Source of the DNA: Rufibacter sp. LB8
GTDB lineage: Bacteria > Bacteroidota > Bacteroidia > Cytophagales > Hymenobacteraceae
Length of the DNA stretch: 64,000 nt
Assembly (NCBI RefSeq): GCF_014876185.1
Contig: NZ_JADALJ010000001.1
Location: 806,001-870,000, forward strand
Reading direction: 5' to 3'
Below are positions 17,101-26,268 of this stretch, one piece after another; position 1 is the first letter of the stretch, and each line of letters begins with the position of its first letter. A program made the translations under genes and the position numbers. The notes below the pieces were generated by a model. The model saw nothing but the letters and a program-made list of their open reading frames with translations. It was not told the DNA's origin and did no database searches.

Positions 17101-18552
17101 CTAAACCTGTTCCTCTGGCAAATCAATAGAAGCTGGTAAAGCGCCGCTGGCGGGCAGGGTTTGGTGCAGCCATTGGGTTTCCATGGTTTTGCTGGTGCGG
17201 GCTCCTAGTTTTTTGAGCATCTCCACTTTCTTGAGCAGGTTGCCATTGCCTTCAGAGAGCTTGTTCATGGCGGCGTTGTATTTCTGCTGGCTGCGGTCAA
17301 GGTTCACGCCAATGTCTTTGAGGTCCTCCAGAAAATTAGCGAATTTGTCATAGAGCTTACCGCTTTCTTCGGCAATCTTGAGTACGTTTTTTTTCTGGCT
17401 TTCCTGTTTCCAGACGCTGGCCACGGTTCTTAAGGTTGCCAGTAGGGTAGAGGTGGTCACAAAAACAATATTGCGGTCCAGCGCCTCCAGAAAGATATCG
17501 CGGTCATGCTGCACCGCCAGGTTAAACGCCGGCTCAATGGGAATGTACATCAACACAAAATCGGGGCTCTGAATGCCGTGCAGGTGCTGGTAGTTCTTCC
17601 GGCCCAAGTCTGCAAAGTGCTGCCGAATGGACTGGATGTGGCTTTTAAGGTGAATCTGTTGCTGTGCTTCATCTTCACAATTACAGTACGCTTCATAGGC
17701 CACCAAACTGACTTTGGAGTCAATAATCAAATGCTTCTGCTCGGGTAAGTCAATGATCACGTCCGGCCGATAAATTTTGGCTTCGTCGTGTTGCAGAACC
17801 TGTTCGCGGCGGTAATGCACGTCGCGTTCAAGGCCAGATTTCTCCAATAAACTTTCCAGCAGGTATTCGCCCCAGTTTCCCTGGGCTTTTTTCTCGCCGC
17901 GCAGGGCTTTGGTAAGGTTTAGGGCGTCCTGGCTCATCTGTTGGTTCAAGCCAGCCATGAACGTGATTTGCTCTTTGAGAGACGTGGTGTCTTTGAGCGT
18001 TTTCTCGTAGGTCTGCTCCACCTTACTCTCAAATTCTTTGATGCGCTCTTTCAACGGCGACAGCACCTGCTCCAGGTTTTCGGCGGAAGCCTTTCTGAAA
18101 TGCTCGGCGTTGGTTACAAGCACCTGGTTAGACACCTGGGTGAACTGTTGCATGAAGGTTTCGCGCAAATGCGACAGCTCGGCGCGCTCATCGGTTAGTT
18201 TCTGCTTGAGATGGTAGATATCGTTTTCGGCGCGGGTGACTTCGGCGTGGAGCTCCATCACTTTGGCCTGTTCCTTTCTAAAGGCTTCCTGCAATTTATG
18301 GGCCTCGGCCTCAGATGCTTCTTTTTGTTTCTGAGCGAAGGAGTGCTGCACCTCCAACTCTTGCCCCATTTTGCGGAGCGCCGCCAGCCGGGCCTGCAGC
18401 AGGAAATAGACCAGAATGGCACCAGAGAGAAATGTAAGCAGGGGCAAGGTGAATTCCATATAAGGCGAGTTTTCTATAGCTGAGACAACACCTAAAGATA
18501 CAAACAAAGTGCCGCACGCTAAAAATATTTGCATTGGCAATAGGGTTAGCAA
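17101..18552 (-). CDS. rmuC: DNA recombination protein RmuC homologue
   Basis: This 483-residue protein (alternative ATG at 18459, MEFTLPLLTFLSG) has an N-terminal membrane helix and a long coiled coil (about residues 55-180). The RmuC core that follows resembles a PD-(D/E)XK nuclease: GNWGEYLLESLLE, YRPDVIIDLPE and LIIDSKVSL hold the expected acidic and lysine residues. RmuC limits recombination between short inverted repeats in E. coli, which is notable in a genome so rich in palindromes. The C-terminus is proline-rich and variable. Confidence 0.92.
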   Translation of the reverse strand: MLTLLPMQIFLACGTLFVSLGVVSAIENSPYMEFTLPLLTFLSGAILVYFLLQARLAALRKMGQELEVQHSFAQKQKEASEAEAHKLQEAFRKEQAKVMELHAEVTRAENDIYHLKQKLTDERAELSHLRETFMQQFTQVSNQVLVTNAEHFRKASAENLEQVLSPLKERIKEFESKVEQTYEKTLKDTTSLKEQITFMAGLNQQMSQDALNLTKALRGEKKAQGNWGEYLLESLLEKSGLERDVHYRREQVLQHDEAKIYRPDVIIDLPEQKHLIIDSKVSLVAYEAYCNCEDEAQQQIHLKSHIQSIRQHFADLGRKNYQHLHGIQSPDFVLMYIPIEPAFNLAVQHDRDIFLEALDRNIVFVTTSTLLATLRTVASVWKQESQKKNVLKIAEESGKLYDKFANFLEDLKDIGVNLDRSQQKYNAAMNKLSEGNGNLLKKVEMLKKLGARTSKTMETQWLHQTLPASGALPASIDLPEEQV

Positions 18553-18761
18553 TCAGGTTAATTGTCTTCTATAAGAGAAGTCTTTAAAATTGAATGAATT
18601 CTGGTTTTGGTCGGTTACTAAACAGGGTTTCGGGTATTAAATAAGGAGCGGCTCAGGCAGACATTACCTCACCCGGGTTTAACAAATATTTAACAGAAAG
18701 CTGGCAAGCGAAAGCCTCAAATTTTCGTTAGCAGCGTAGAGATTTAAACACAAAGCGTAGC

Positions 18762-19259
18762 ATGGCAGTGAGCGTACGGACCGCCCATCTGGGAATTGGC
18801 AGATTTTTGCGGCGAAAGCTGTGGAACCCGCTGTTGGCTTTGGCCAAGCAAGGGTTCACCCCGCACCAGCTGGCCTTGACCATCGCCCTGGGGTCGGGTT
18901 TTGGAATGATTCCTTTTTTTGGCGGCACCACCTTGTTGTGTACGTTTTGGGCGTTGCGGCTGCGGCTGAACGTGGCGTTCACTATTTTGGTGGGGTACCT
19001 GATGCAGCCATTCCAATTGGCGCTCTATGTACCGTTTGTAGATTTGGGCCAGCATATGTTCCCGGTGACGCCTATTCCGTTTTCTATTGAAAAACTGACC
19101 ACCATGTTCCAAACCGATTGGTGGCTGGCGCTGCAGCAACTTTGGTTCGCTAACTTGCTGGGCATTGTGGCCTGGCTCTTCTGCTTTATTCCGTTTGGGT
19201 TGGCCGTGTATTTCTCTAGCCGAAAAGTCCTGCACAAAGTATTACCGGCTGCACCGTAA
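18762..19259 (+). CDS. DUF2062 membrane protein
   Basis: This 165-residue protein has the DUF2062 signature G(F/L)TPHQLALTIALGSGFGMIPFFG near residue 30. Three to four membrane segments follow (TTLLCTFWALRL, FTILVGYLMQPFQLALYVPF and LLGIVAWLFCFIPFGLAVYF). The function of the family is unknown. It reads divergently from rmuC. Confidence 0.85.
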   Translation: MAVSVRTAHLGIGRFLRRKLWNPLLALAKQGFTPHQLALTIALGSGFGMIPFFGGTTLLCTFWALRLRLNVAFTILVGYLMQPFQLALYVPFVDLGQHMFPVTPIPFSIEKLTTMFQTDWWLALQQLWFANLLGIVAWLFCFIPFGLAVYFSSRKVLHKVLPAAP

Positions 19260-19263
19260 ATTT

Positions 19264-19303
19264 ACGTTTTGGGGCTCATTTCTGGAAACGGAGCCAAAAA
19301 CGC
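19264..19303. repeat. Interspersed palindrome, copy 6, decayed
   Basis: The left arm GTTTTGGGGCTCATTT is intact and is of the G/C subtype. The right arm has changes (GGAGCCAAAAACG). It starts 4 bp after the DUF2062 stop. Confidence 0.8.
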
Positions 19304-19397
19304 AAGATACATTTAGCGGAAACAAGAAGAGATTTCAATGCAAACCACTTTCCATACAGTGAACTTCTGTTGCCTAGCCTTGCAAACGAAATAAGGT

Positions 19398-19424
19398 TTG
19401 AATTAAAAAGAAACTCTATCTTTG
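19398..19424 (+). promoter_or_regulatory. Candidate promoter of the DUF4920 gene
   Basis: TTG (19398-19400) and TATCTTTG (19417-19424) fit the Bacteroidetes consensus, with a short 16-bp spacer. The predicted leader is about 80 nt. Confidence 0.42.
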
Positions 19425-19513
19425 CCCTGAACTTCTTCATTTACAACGGCTAAGCTGGCAGATTTTAAGAAGTAGAATTCACTTTAAGCATTAACTTAAC
19501 TATACCTCTTACC

Positions 19514-19987
19514 ATGAAAAAACTGACCTTCTTATTGCTGGCTTTGTTCACTGTGACGGCCGCTTTTGCCCAGAAAGACATTATGCCGGCCAAAGCCGGA
19601 GTTACCTACGGCAAGAAAGTGAACGCCAAACAAGCCGTGACCATGGCCGAACTGCCTGCCAAGTTTGCCTCTGATTCTGTGTTCACCGGCAAGATTGAAG
19701 GCACCGTGGTAGAAGTATGCAAGAAGAAAGGCTGTTTCATGAAAGTGGCCCGCCCCAACGGTGAGGCCGTGATGGTGAAATTCACAGACTACGCCTTCTT
19801 CATGCCCCAGGACATTGTAGGCAAAACCGTGGTAATGCAGGGCACCGCCAAAGTAACCGAAACTTCTGTGGAGCGTTTGCAGCATTTCGCCAAAGATGCC
19901 GGTAAAACCCAGGAAGAGATTGCCGCCATCACTAAACCTAAAACCGACATTGAAATTGTAGCCGACGGTGTGTTGGTGGTAAAATAG
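19514..19987 (+). CDS. DUF4920 secreted protein
   Basis: This 157-residue protein has a signal peptide (MKKLTFLLLALFTVTAAFAQ) and a DUF4920 domain. The domain resembles an OB-like fold with VVEVCKKKGCFMKV, whose cysteine pair could bind metal or form a disulfide, and DYAFFMPQDIVGKTVVMQG. It is expected in the periplasm. No function is established for the family. Confidence 0.85.
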   Translation: MKKLTFLLLALFTVTAAFAQKDIMPAKAGVTYGKKVNAKQAVTMAELPAKFASDSVFTGKIEGTVVEVCKKKGCFMKVARPNGEAVMVKFTDYAFFMPQDIVGKTVVMQGTAKVTETSVERLQHFAKDAGKTQEEIAAITKPKTDIEIVADGVLVVK

Positions 19988-20007
19988 ATATTCGCATTAA
20001 GTTTTGT

Positions 20008-20044
20008 GAAAAGCGCCAGTTCCTGCAAAGGGGCTGGCGCTTTT
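20008..20044 (+). terminator. Terminator after the DUF4920 gene
   Basis: AAAAGCGCCAG and CTGGCGCTTTT form the stem around a 15-base loop, 20 bp past the stop. The convergent AddB-like gene may share it. Confidence 0.85.
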
Positions 20045-20087
20045 CCGTTTTCGTGCTCATTTTCAGAAATGAGCCCGAAAACGGGAA
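20043..20087. repeat. Interspersed palindrome, copy 7
   Basis: It directly abuts the DUF4920 terminator. The core arms pair except for one change (CGTGCTC in the left arm), and the loop is TCAG. Confidence 0.88.
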
Positions 20088-20094
20088 GGTTTTT

Positions 20095-23010
20095 TTATCC
20101 TCTGGCGCAGATGGTTTTATAGGCGCAGTACTGGCAGGTTTCCAGGTCGTTGGTTTTTCTGATGGGCTCCTGCGGGTCCAGCATGTTGTTCACCAGCTTT
20201 CGTAAGAGCGTCTCAGACATGAGCGTGAAATCTACCGGCGCGCCAGCTTCATCCTGAAAAGGCAAATGGGAAGTCAAGACGCCCGCTTCAAGGTTCCGGA
20301 AAGAGATGATGCCTGCTTCGTAGCCATATTGGGCTTTTGGCAGGTTCAGGATTTTGCTCTCCAACAGGCTTCCTTTCTGCATTTCTTTGGCCAAAATGTA
20401 GCGGTAGAGCCACAACTGCCGTACTTTGTCAAGCTTTCGGTCATGGAGCAGGGCTTCTTCCAGTTCCTCGGGTTTTACCTTCAGGTTCTTGGCCTCCACC
20501 TTGCCAGTTTTGTAGTCAATCACGCGCAGGGTTTGGCCGCTCAGGTCAATGCGGTCGGCTTTGCCGGCTATGCGGGCCGTTATTTTTTCGCCGTGCGGCA
20601 AGGTTACTTCCAGATCAGTGAACAGTTTTTCTTCCAGCTGCAGAATGTACAGGGGCAATTCATCAGAAGAGAGCAGGCCTTCCAGATAACGCGTGAGCAG
20701 TTGCACCGCCACCTGGTAGAGAATAAGATTCATGCCTTGCTCCGGAAGATTGCCCAAGGTGCCGCGCTTGAACTCCTGCTTTACTTTCTCTGGCAGGTTG
20801 GCCAACATCAGCTCCACATCAGGTTTCTCAATGGGTGCGCCGCTGTCGGCAAAGGGCCTGAAATAATCTTCCAGCACCTGGTGCACAATCGTCCCGAAGG
20901 TGTCGGCGCCCACTTTTTCGTCAATTTCGTCCACTTCCTCCAGCTTGGCAATTCGGCTGAAATAATATTGCAGCGAGCAGTTCACAAACTGGTTCAGGTG
21001 CGAGGGGTAGAGCCCATACTGCAGTTGTTGCTTGAGCTTCGCTAACAAGGCCTCGTCTTTCTGGATGATAATGTCGGGCTCGTATTCCTTGGTGTCCAGC
21101 TGCTCCACCACGGCGGTCAGTTCCCTGAAGGTAAGGTTGGGGTTGCGCGGCGCCAAATCATGCTGCAGCTGTAAAATGAACCTGCTTTTCTCGCCGGAGC
21201 CGTAGGTGTCTGAGGGCAGCACGTACAGCAAATTCACGCGTTTGGCACGTTGCAGCAAGCGGTAGAAATAGTAAGACGTAATGCTTTCCTGCTCAGCGTA
21301 CGTGGGCAAGCCGAACATGCGTAACACATCATAAGGGAACAGCGAGTTCTGCTTTTTGGGCTGGGGCAAGATGTTCTCGTTTACGCTCAGGATGATGAGG
21401 TTTTCAAAATCCAGGGCGCGCGTCTCCAGCATACCCATAACTTGGGTAGGCGAGATGGGTTCGCCGCTGAACGGAAGCTTGGTATTGCCTATCTGCTCGT
21501 ACAGAAACTTCTTGAAACTGCGCACCGAAATCTTGTGCTCGCGGCAGTCAAAAAGCGTGTCCAGGCGCTTGACAATGGTGAAGAGCAGGTAAAGGTATTC
21601 GGTTTCAATGGGGTTTTCGGTTTCTACGCGGTAAATTCTGCCCAGCGCATCTACCAGGTTGTAGAGCGTTTCAATAAGATCGGTGCAATCTCGCCATGTG
21701 CTGAAGAGCGTGATGAACATTGGGTGCTCTCGGCCCAGCTTGATGATTTCTTCGGCGGTGAGCAGCACGCTGTTGCGCTGTACCATCTCGTCCAGTACGT
21801 GTTGGAACAAATCCAGATCGGTTTCGCGCTCGGCCACGCTGTTGAGGTATTGTTCATAGCGCCGCAAAAACGGATGCTGCAGCAACTTGGTCACAGCCAC
21901 GTGGTGGTAGCGGTTTACTTTATAGCCCGTGTCTGCGGGTTGCACCACGCCCGTGAGGTGGACCTCAAACAACAGATCTACAAGATTGAACAAAGGCGTG
22001 CCTTTAAAAGAAAGCCCCATGGTCACGTTGTAGTCGGTGACTTCGTCTGAGATGGAATGGAGCACCGGCAGCAGCAACGTTTCATCTGGCAGAATGATGG
22101 CAATTTCGGCGGAAGGGTCTTTCTCTCTTATTTCGCGCAGCAGCTGGCCGGCAATTTTGCCTTGCATGCTGGCGTTGGCCACGCCAATGGCGTTGATTTC
22201 CTTGGTATCTGTGAGCAGCAGATTTTGTTCCCAGTTCCATTCGGGCAGGGGCCACTTGGCTTTGTAGCGCTTTAAGAAATGCCCGGCGCGCTTATCAGAT
22301 TCTGGGGCCATGTAATACGCGTCAGAATCAAAGAAGACATCGGCTTTGCCGGCCTCCAGCAGGGTGTTGATGATTTTCTGCTCGGCTTTGGACAAGGCAT
22401 TCAACCCGATGAAGATGTACCGGAAAAACGCTTTTTCGCTCTGGGCGATTTCCTTGATGCGTTCGGCCACCAATCTAAACGCCATGCCAGTGTAGGCCTG
22501 CTTGTCTTTCTTGAGCTTGTCCTGCAGCGCGAAATAGGTTTTCTCCAGGTTGGCCCAGAGTTGGAAATACTGCTTTACGTTGGGGGTGGGGGCGCTGCTG
22601 CCGGGGTTTGACGGGTCCCAACGCTCCAGGGCTTTGGCTTCGCTCACGTACTCAAACACGGCGCCGGGGTTCACCAATTCCATGTCCATGCGCGAGAAGT
22701 CCTCCAGCAGCGTGGCACTCCAGCCCACAAACTGGTCGAAGTCCAGGTGCGGGTCTTGTTGCAACATGAGATCATAGAGGTCCAGTTGCAGGTGCAGAGG
22801 TTCCAGCACGTCTACCTGCGCCATGCTGCAGACAAAATCTTCCATGGAGAAAATCTGCGGCGACCAGATGCCGGTGGGTGCAGCCTGTGCCAATGCATTC
22901 TTGAAATAAAGCGTGGCGCGGCGCGTAGGCAGCACAATGCACAACTCACTGAGCTGGTCTGTGTAGGTCTGGTAAATATGCTCGGCGGTTTGCCGAAGGA
23001 ATGATTGCAT
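20095..23010 (-). CDS. AddB-like PD-(D/E)XK nuclease/helicase-family protein
   Basis: This 971-residue protein resembles the inactivated-helicase plus nuclease architecture of AddB. The N-terminus (ELCIVLPTRRATLYFK) lacks a proper Walker A motif. The C-terminal nuclease domain carries RIDLSGQTLRVIDYKTGK (the D...DYK core). A cysteine in FVNCSLQYYF plus the terminal C-x2-C-x5-C (TCQYCAYKTICARG) are typical of the 4Fe-4S staple of AddB/RecB nucleases. It probably partners an AddA-like helicase encoded elsewhere in double-strand-break repair. Confidence 0.87.
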   Translation of the reverse strand: MQSFLRQTAEHIYQTYTDQLSELCIVLPTRRATLYFKNALAQAAPTGIWSPQIFSMEDFVCSMAQVDVLEPLHLQLDLYDLMLQQDPHLDFDQFVGWSATLLEDFSRMDMELVNPGAVFEYVSEAKALERWDPSNPGSSAPTPNVKQYFQLWANLEKTYFALQDKLKKDKQAYTGMAFRLVAERIKEIAQSEKAFFRYIFIGLNALSKAEQKIINTLLEAGKADVFFDSDAYYMAPESDKRAGHFLKRYKAKWPLPEWNWEQNLLLTDTKEINAIGVANASMQGKIAGQLLREIREKDPSAEIAIILPDETLLLPVLHSISDEVTDYNVTMGLSFKGTPLFNLVDLLFEVHLTGVVQPADTGYKVNRYHHVAVTKLLQHPFLRRYEQYLNSVAERETDLDLFQHVLDEMVQRNSVLLTAEEIIKLGREHPMFITLFSTWRDCTDLIETLYNLVDALGRIYRVETENPIETEYLYLLFTIVKRLDTLFDCREHKISVRSFKKFLYEQIGNTKLPFSGEPISPTQVMGMLETRALDFENLIILSVNENILPQPKKQNSLFPYDVLRMFGLPTYAEQESITSYYFYRLLQRAKRVNLLYVLPSDTYGSGEKSRFILQLQHDLAPRNPNLTFRELTAVVEQLDTKEYEPDIIIQKDEALLAKLKQQLQYGLYPSHLNQFVNCSLQYYFSRIAKLEEVDEIDEKVGADTFGTIVHQVLEDYFRPFADSGAPIEKPDVELMLANLPEKVKQEFKRGTLGNLPEQGMNLILYQVAVQLLTRYLEGLLSSDELPLYILQLEEKLFTDLEVTLPHGEKITARIAGKADRIDLSGQTLRVIDYKTGKVEAKNLKVKPEELEEALLHDRKLDKVRQLWLYRYILAKEMQKGSLLESKILNLPKAQYGYEAGIISFRNLEAGVLTSHLPFQDEAGAPVDFTLMSETLLRKLVNNMLDPQEPIRKTNDLETCQYCAYKTICARG

Positions 23011-23053
23011 GTGGGTGGCGTATCTTTTGGTCTTGCGCGGAAAGTAAAGATAC

Positions 23054-23086
23054 TACGTTTTTGGGCTTGATTTTGGAAATGGGTGA
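23054..23086. repeat. Half copy of the interspersed palindrome at the island's left edge
   Basis: ACGTTTTTGGGCTTGATTT with loop TGG and GAAATG is recognisable, but the right arm is lost where AT-rich sequence begins. A plausible matching right arm lies at 25322-25338, on the other side of the restriction-modification genes. Confidence 0.6.
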
Positions 23087-23129
23087 GGGAAGTATTATTA
23101 AGAATTAATTTTATAAAACTATAGAATAA

Positions 23130-24035
23130 TTAATTGCCTAGAGCTTTAAGAATGCCATCTCTGTAAACATTTTCTTCAGGAAGTGCCACATTATTGAATG
23201 CTTCTTGCACTTTGTATACCGTAGTTGAATGAGCTCCTATTGACATTAAAGGTATTAATTCCCCAAAATTTGTGCTTTTCGTAAAATCATAATTATAAGG
23301 GATAAAACTTATTGAAGCGGGTTGTAGTGAATATTTTAATAAACCTTTTTGTCCACCTAATCTATTTGTAATTTTAGTGTATACAGGCTCAGGACAAACA
23401 AAGAATAAGCCCTTTTTACAAAGTTCCTCACGTTGAAGCACTTGCCCCTTATAAATTAGCTGAGGTAAAATTCGTTTTGAAACGTTTTCCCAGTTAAGTC
23501 CTGCTGTAGTTTTTACTTGAGTTCTACTTTCTTCCAATTCAAAAACCCCGTTTCTATAATTGCCTGTGCTATCAATGGTTTGAACTTCAACTGCTACAAA
23601 TTCTTCCAATTGACCATCATTTGAAAGTTTAGCAAGAACCCAATCGACAAAATAACTCCCAGAACCAGACCTTTGAGGCAAACGTAATTCACCACCCCAT
23701 CGCTTGCCGAATACGGCAATGCATTCTGCCTTAGAGGATTTTACCTTATTAAGTGCTTCCTTACCTAGAACAAGTGGGTAATCTTTGCCAAATGCAATCT
23801 TTACTATATCAGAAAGCATTTTATAATCTTCTGCATATAGTCGTATGGGACAGCAAATTACTGGATCGCTAGTAATTGGCTTTAACGAACATACGCCAGA
23901 TATTTTGCCGTCATTTAACGTCTTTTCACAAGTATCTTTTAAAATAGGACAGCGGCAATTACTTGCTGCCTCAAGTGCTTGTAAAGATTCGTCTTCTGGT
24001 CTGTAGCCGAAAAATTCATATATAGTTGAGGCCAT
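23130..24035 (-). CDS. NotI-family type II restriction endonuclease
   Basis: This 301-residue protein shares the layout I recall for NotI. The N-terminus is EFFGYRPED. Four cysteines in the NotI iron-site spacing pattern follow: C29 in CPIL, C36, C49 in GVCSL and C62 in CCPIRL. A variant PD-(D/E)XK site follows, with D131 in FVDWVLAKL and E150/Q152 in VAVEVQTID, matching the Asp...Glu-x-Gln site of NotI. The gene overlaps the cytosine methyltransferase stop by one base. Both genes are AT-rich compared with their neighbours, suggesting acquisition. The recognition sequence cannot be read from the protein. Confidence 0.85.
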   Translation of the reverse strand: MASTIYEFFGYRPEDESLQALEAASNCRCPILKDTCEKTLNDGKISGVCSLKPITSDPVICCPIRLYAEDYKMLSDIVKIAFGKDYPLVLGKEALNKVKSSKAECIAVFGKRWGGELRLPQRSGSGSYFVDWVLAKLSNDGQLEEFVAVEVQTIDSTGNYRNGVFELEESRTQVKTTAGLNWENVSKRILPQLIYKGQVLQREELCKKGLFFVCPEPVYTKITNRLGGQKGLLKYSLQPASISFIPYNYDFTKSTNFGELIPLMSIGAHSTTVYKVQEAFNNVALPEENVYRDGILKALGN

Positions 24036-25249
24036 TAAATCGCTATGTCAAGTCTTAAATTTTCGCTTTTAGTGAACTCTAATGCTGAGGCAATTGAACG
24101 CCCAATAGCAGCCGCCAATAAAGGTGGCACGGCATTTCCTACCTGTTCGTACTGCTCAATTCTTGACCCAACGAATTTAAAGATATCGGGAAATGTCTGT
24201 AATCTGGCTGCTTCCCTAACTGTAAATGTGCGATCATCTTCGTAATGAAAATAAGCCCCCCAATGAGGGTCGCATTTGGTTAAAATTGTAGATGATAAAC
24301 CATTAGGGTCAACCCGGCCATATCGCTTGGTATGGTCTGAGCGCCTTGCCTTTTGCATACCTTTGGGAAGTAAATATTCAGGTATGTTAGTCCAGTTGCC
24401 ACCAACAGGTATATATGCTAATCTCTCCAAATTTACACTTGTCAATTTTGCGGCTTCGTGGTTGGTTACACCTGAAGAACCCATACGCATGAGCCTTTGG
24501 AAATCGTTTTGTGCTTCGCTTTTATAAGGTTTTAACCAACTTCCTTCTTCACCGTTTTTAAGAACAGGTAAATCATCTAAGGCATCTTTAACACTTACAA
24601 ATTTTGCTAACTCAACTTCAGTAGGAAGTGCTACAATCTTTCGTCCTTTGAATTTTGAAGTGAAATTTACCCGTACTGGCGCAGAATGGAAAGGAGCGGG
24701 AAATGCGGAGGAAACATCCTTATAGTTCTGCATTCCAATTATTATTGTACGCCACCGCATTTGAGGCACCCCAAAATGAGGGGCATAAAGAATTCTAACT
24801 TCAGCATTATAACCGTGGGTCTCAAGTTCCATCAAGATTGCATGAAGTGTTGATCCTCCTTCGTAGGATACCAATCCAGGTACATTTTCAATGAGAACAG
24901 CTTTTGGATCAAATTCATCAACAAAACGGATAAATTCACGGAAAAGGTGATTTCGTTCATCCGTTGATTCACGCTTTGGTGCGTTAATAGAGAAACCTTG
25001 GCAAGGAGGGCCTCCTGCAAGTAAATCTAACTCTCCTTTTTTTAAACCGAGCTCATTTCTGACTTTTGCTGCATCTACTAAGCGTATGTCTCGCGAATCT
25101 ACTTTTGTTTCTGGGTGATTGAGAGCATAAGTTTGAGCATATGTTTTTTTAATTTCATTTGCATATAAGCCTTGAAACCCAACACTTTCCAAACCCTCTG
25201 ATAGCCCTCCTGCTCCGGCAAACAAGTCAATGAATTTATATTTTTCCAT
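24035..25249 (-). CDS. DNA (cytosine-5-)-methyltransferase
   Basis: This 404-residue enzyme has all the main C5 motifs: I (FAGAGGLSEGL), IV with the catalytic cysteine (GGPPCQGFS), VI (ENVPGL), VIII (MRWRTIIIG), IX (REAARLQTFPD) and X (EQVGNAVPPLLA). A target-recognition region lies between VIII and IX (about residues 195-335). It protects sites cut by the NotI-like enzyme encoded next. Base composition is clearly AT-richer than the flanking addB-like and map genes. Confidence 0.95.
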   Translation of the reverse strand: MEKYKFIDLFAGAGGLSEGLESVGFQGLYANEIKKTYAQTYALNHPETKVDSRDIRLVDAAKVRNELGLKKGELDLLAGGPPCQGFSINAPKRESTDERNHLFREFIRFVDEFDPKAVLIENVPGLVSYEGGSTLHAILMELETHGYNAEVRILYAPHFGVPQMRWRTIIIGMQNYKDVSSAFPAPFHSAPVRVNFTSKFKGRKIVALPTEVELAKFVSVKDALDDLPVLKNGEEGSWLKPYKSEAQNDFQRLMRMGSSGVTNHEAAKLTSVNLERLAYIPVGGNWTNIPEYLLPKGMQKARRSDHTKRYGRVDPNGLSSTILTKCDPHWGAYFHYEDDRTFTVREAARLQTFPDIFKFVGSRIEQYEQVGNAVPPLLAAAIGRSIASALEFTKSENLRLDIAI

Positions 25250-25254
25250 CAGGT

Positions 25255-25262
25255 CAAAGATA
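25255..25262 (-). promoter_or_regulatory. Possible -7 box of the restriction-modification operon
   Basis: TATCTTTG on the minus strand lies 5 bp before the methyltransferase ATG. Initiation about 7 nt downstream would give an almost leaderless message. No TTG element is seen upstream. Confidence 0.35.
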
Positions 25263-25321
25263 TTAAAAATATTATTTTTTAGATATGATACTCACTATTA
25301 AAAAAGTGGCAATCAAATATT

Positions 25322-25338
25322 GAAATAAGACAAAAACG
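25322..25338. repeat. Possible right half of a split palindrome at the island's right edge
   Basis: GAAATAAGACAAAAACG resembles the right arm GAAATGAGCCCAAAAACG with one substitution and a two-for-one change. It lies just past the methyltransferase promoter region and matches the half copy at 23054. Confidence 0.4.
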
Positions 25339-25355
25339 CCAGACCCAAACAATTC

Positions 25356-26115
25356 CTAAATCAAATTCGACTTGGTAAGAATAATAGGCGTGCCATTGGT
25401 AATCAGAATGGTGTGTTCATGTTGGGCTACGTGGCCGCCTTTGTTGCCTACCAGGGTCCAGCCGTCGCCGTTCTCGGCGGCAATGGTGCTTTTAGGTGGA
25501 GATGAACGTTTCAATGGCCACCACGGAGTTTTTCTTGAAGCGCTCGCGGTTGTAGGGGTCATAGTAATTGAGTATGCCTTCGGGAGCTTCATGCAAGGCC
25601 CGGCCAACCCCGTGGCCCGCCAGGTTTTTGATGACCTTGAACCCGGCCTTCTTCGCCTCATTTTCTATGGTGCGGCCTACGTCTGCAATGCGCACGCCGC
25701 CTTTGATCTGGGAAATGGCCTTGTGCAAGATCTGCTGCGAGGCCTGCACCAACCCCGACAACTGCTGCACATCTTGCCCCACCACAAAAGAACCACCATT
25801 GTCAGCGAAGAACCCGTCCAGCTCCGCTGATACGTCAATGTTCACCAAATCGCCTTCCTGCAGAACCTTGTGCCCAGCCGGAATGCCGTGCGCCACTTCC
25901 TGGTTCACACTGATGCACGTATGGCCCGGGAAATTGTACATGAGTTTGGGGGCCGAACGTGCGCCTTGCTGCTGCAGGTACGCGTAGCCCAGTTCGTCCA
26001 GTTCCAGGGTAGAGACGCCGGGTTGGGCCGCCTCGCGCATGATTCTGAGCGTCCGTGCCACCACTTCACTTATTCTGGTTATGCCCGCCAGGTCAGCGGA
26101 ATTTTCGATAGACAT
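25356..26115 (-). pseudogene. map: Type I methionine aminopeptidase, frameshifted
   Basis: The start MSIENSADLAGITR at 26115 fits the family; 26142 is an alternative. The first frame covers metal ligands in NIDVSAELDGFFADNGG and the histidine in GHGVGRALHE, and reaches the glutamate in AIETFIST. It then meets TAA at about 25492. One base over, the frame continues with KSTIAAENGDGWTLV and AQHEHTILI, which supplies the last metal-ligand glutamate. Dropping one T from ACC-TAA-AAG restores a full-length enzyme. It is either a broken paralogue or a sequence error; the essential copy usually sits near ribosomal genes. It directly borders the AT-rich restriction-modification module. Confidence 0.85.
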
Positions 26116-26205
26116 AGATTCTGATTCTAAATGGAAAGACAAAAGCGTAAAGCAAGTTCGGGAATCTTTGCTTTTGATACTATTGGCAAAGGCCTAAAAA
26201 TAAAA

Positions 26206-26247
26206 TGCGTTTTGGGGCTCATTTCTGAAAATGAGCCCCAAAACGCA
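26206..26247. repeat. Interspersed palindrome, copy 8 (G/C subtype)
   Basis: The arms TGCGTTTTGGGGCTCATTT and their complement pair perfectly around CTGA. Compared with the main type, the C-G pair after GTTTT is a G-C pair on both sides. Confidence 0.92.
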
Positions 26248-26268
26248 AATGCCTTGTAAATAGATAAG

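Noticed and set aside
20266-22050. Long open frames on the plus strand opposite the AddB-like gene
   Set aside because: No family features are seen; they are antisense shadows of a long coding gene on the minus strand.
25480-25500. Programmed frameshift in map, like that of prfB
   Set aside because: The bases ACC-TAA-AAG lack a slippery codon and no stimulating SD-like sequence is seen. A mutation or read error is more likely.
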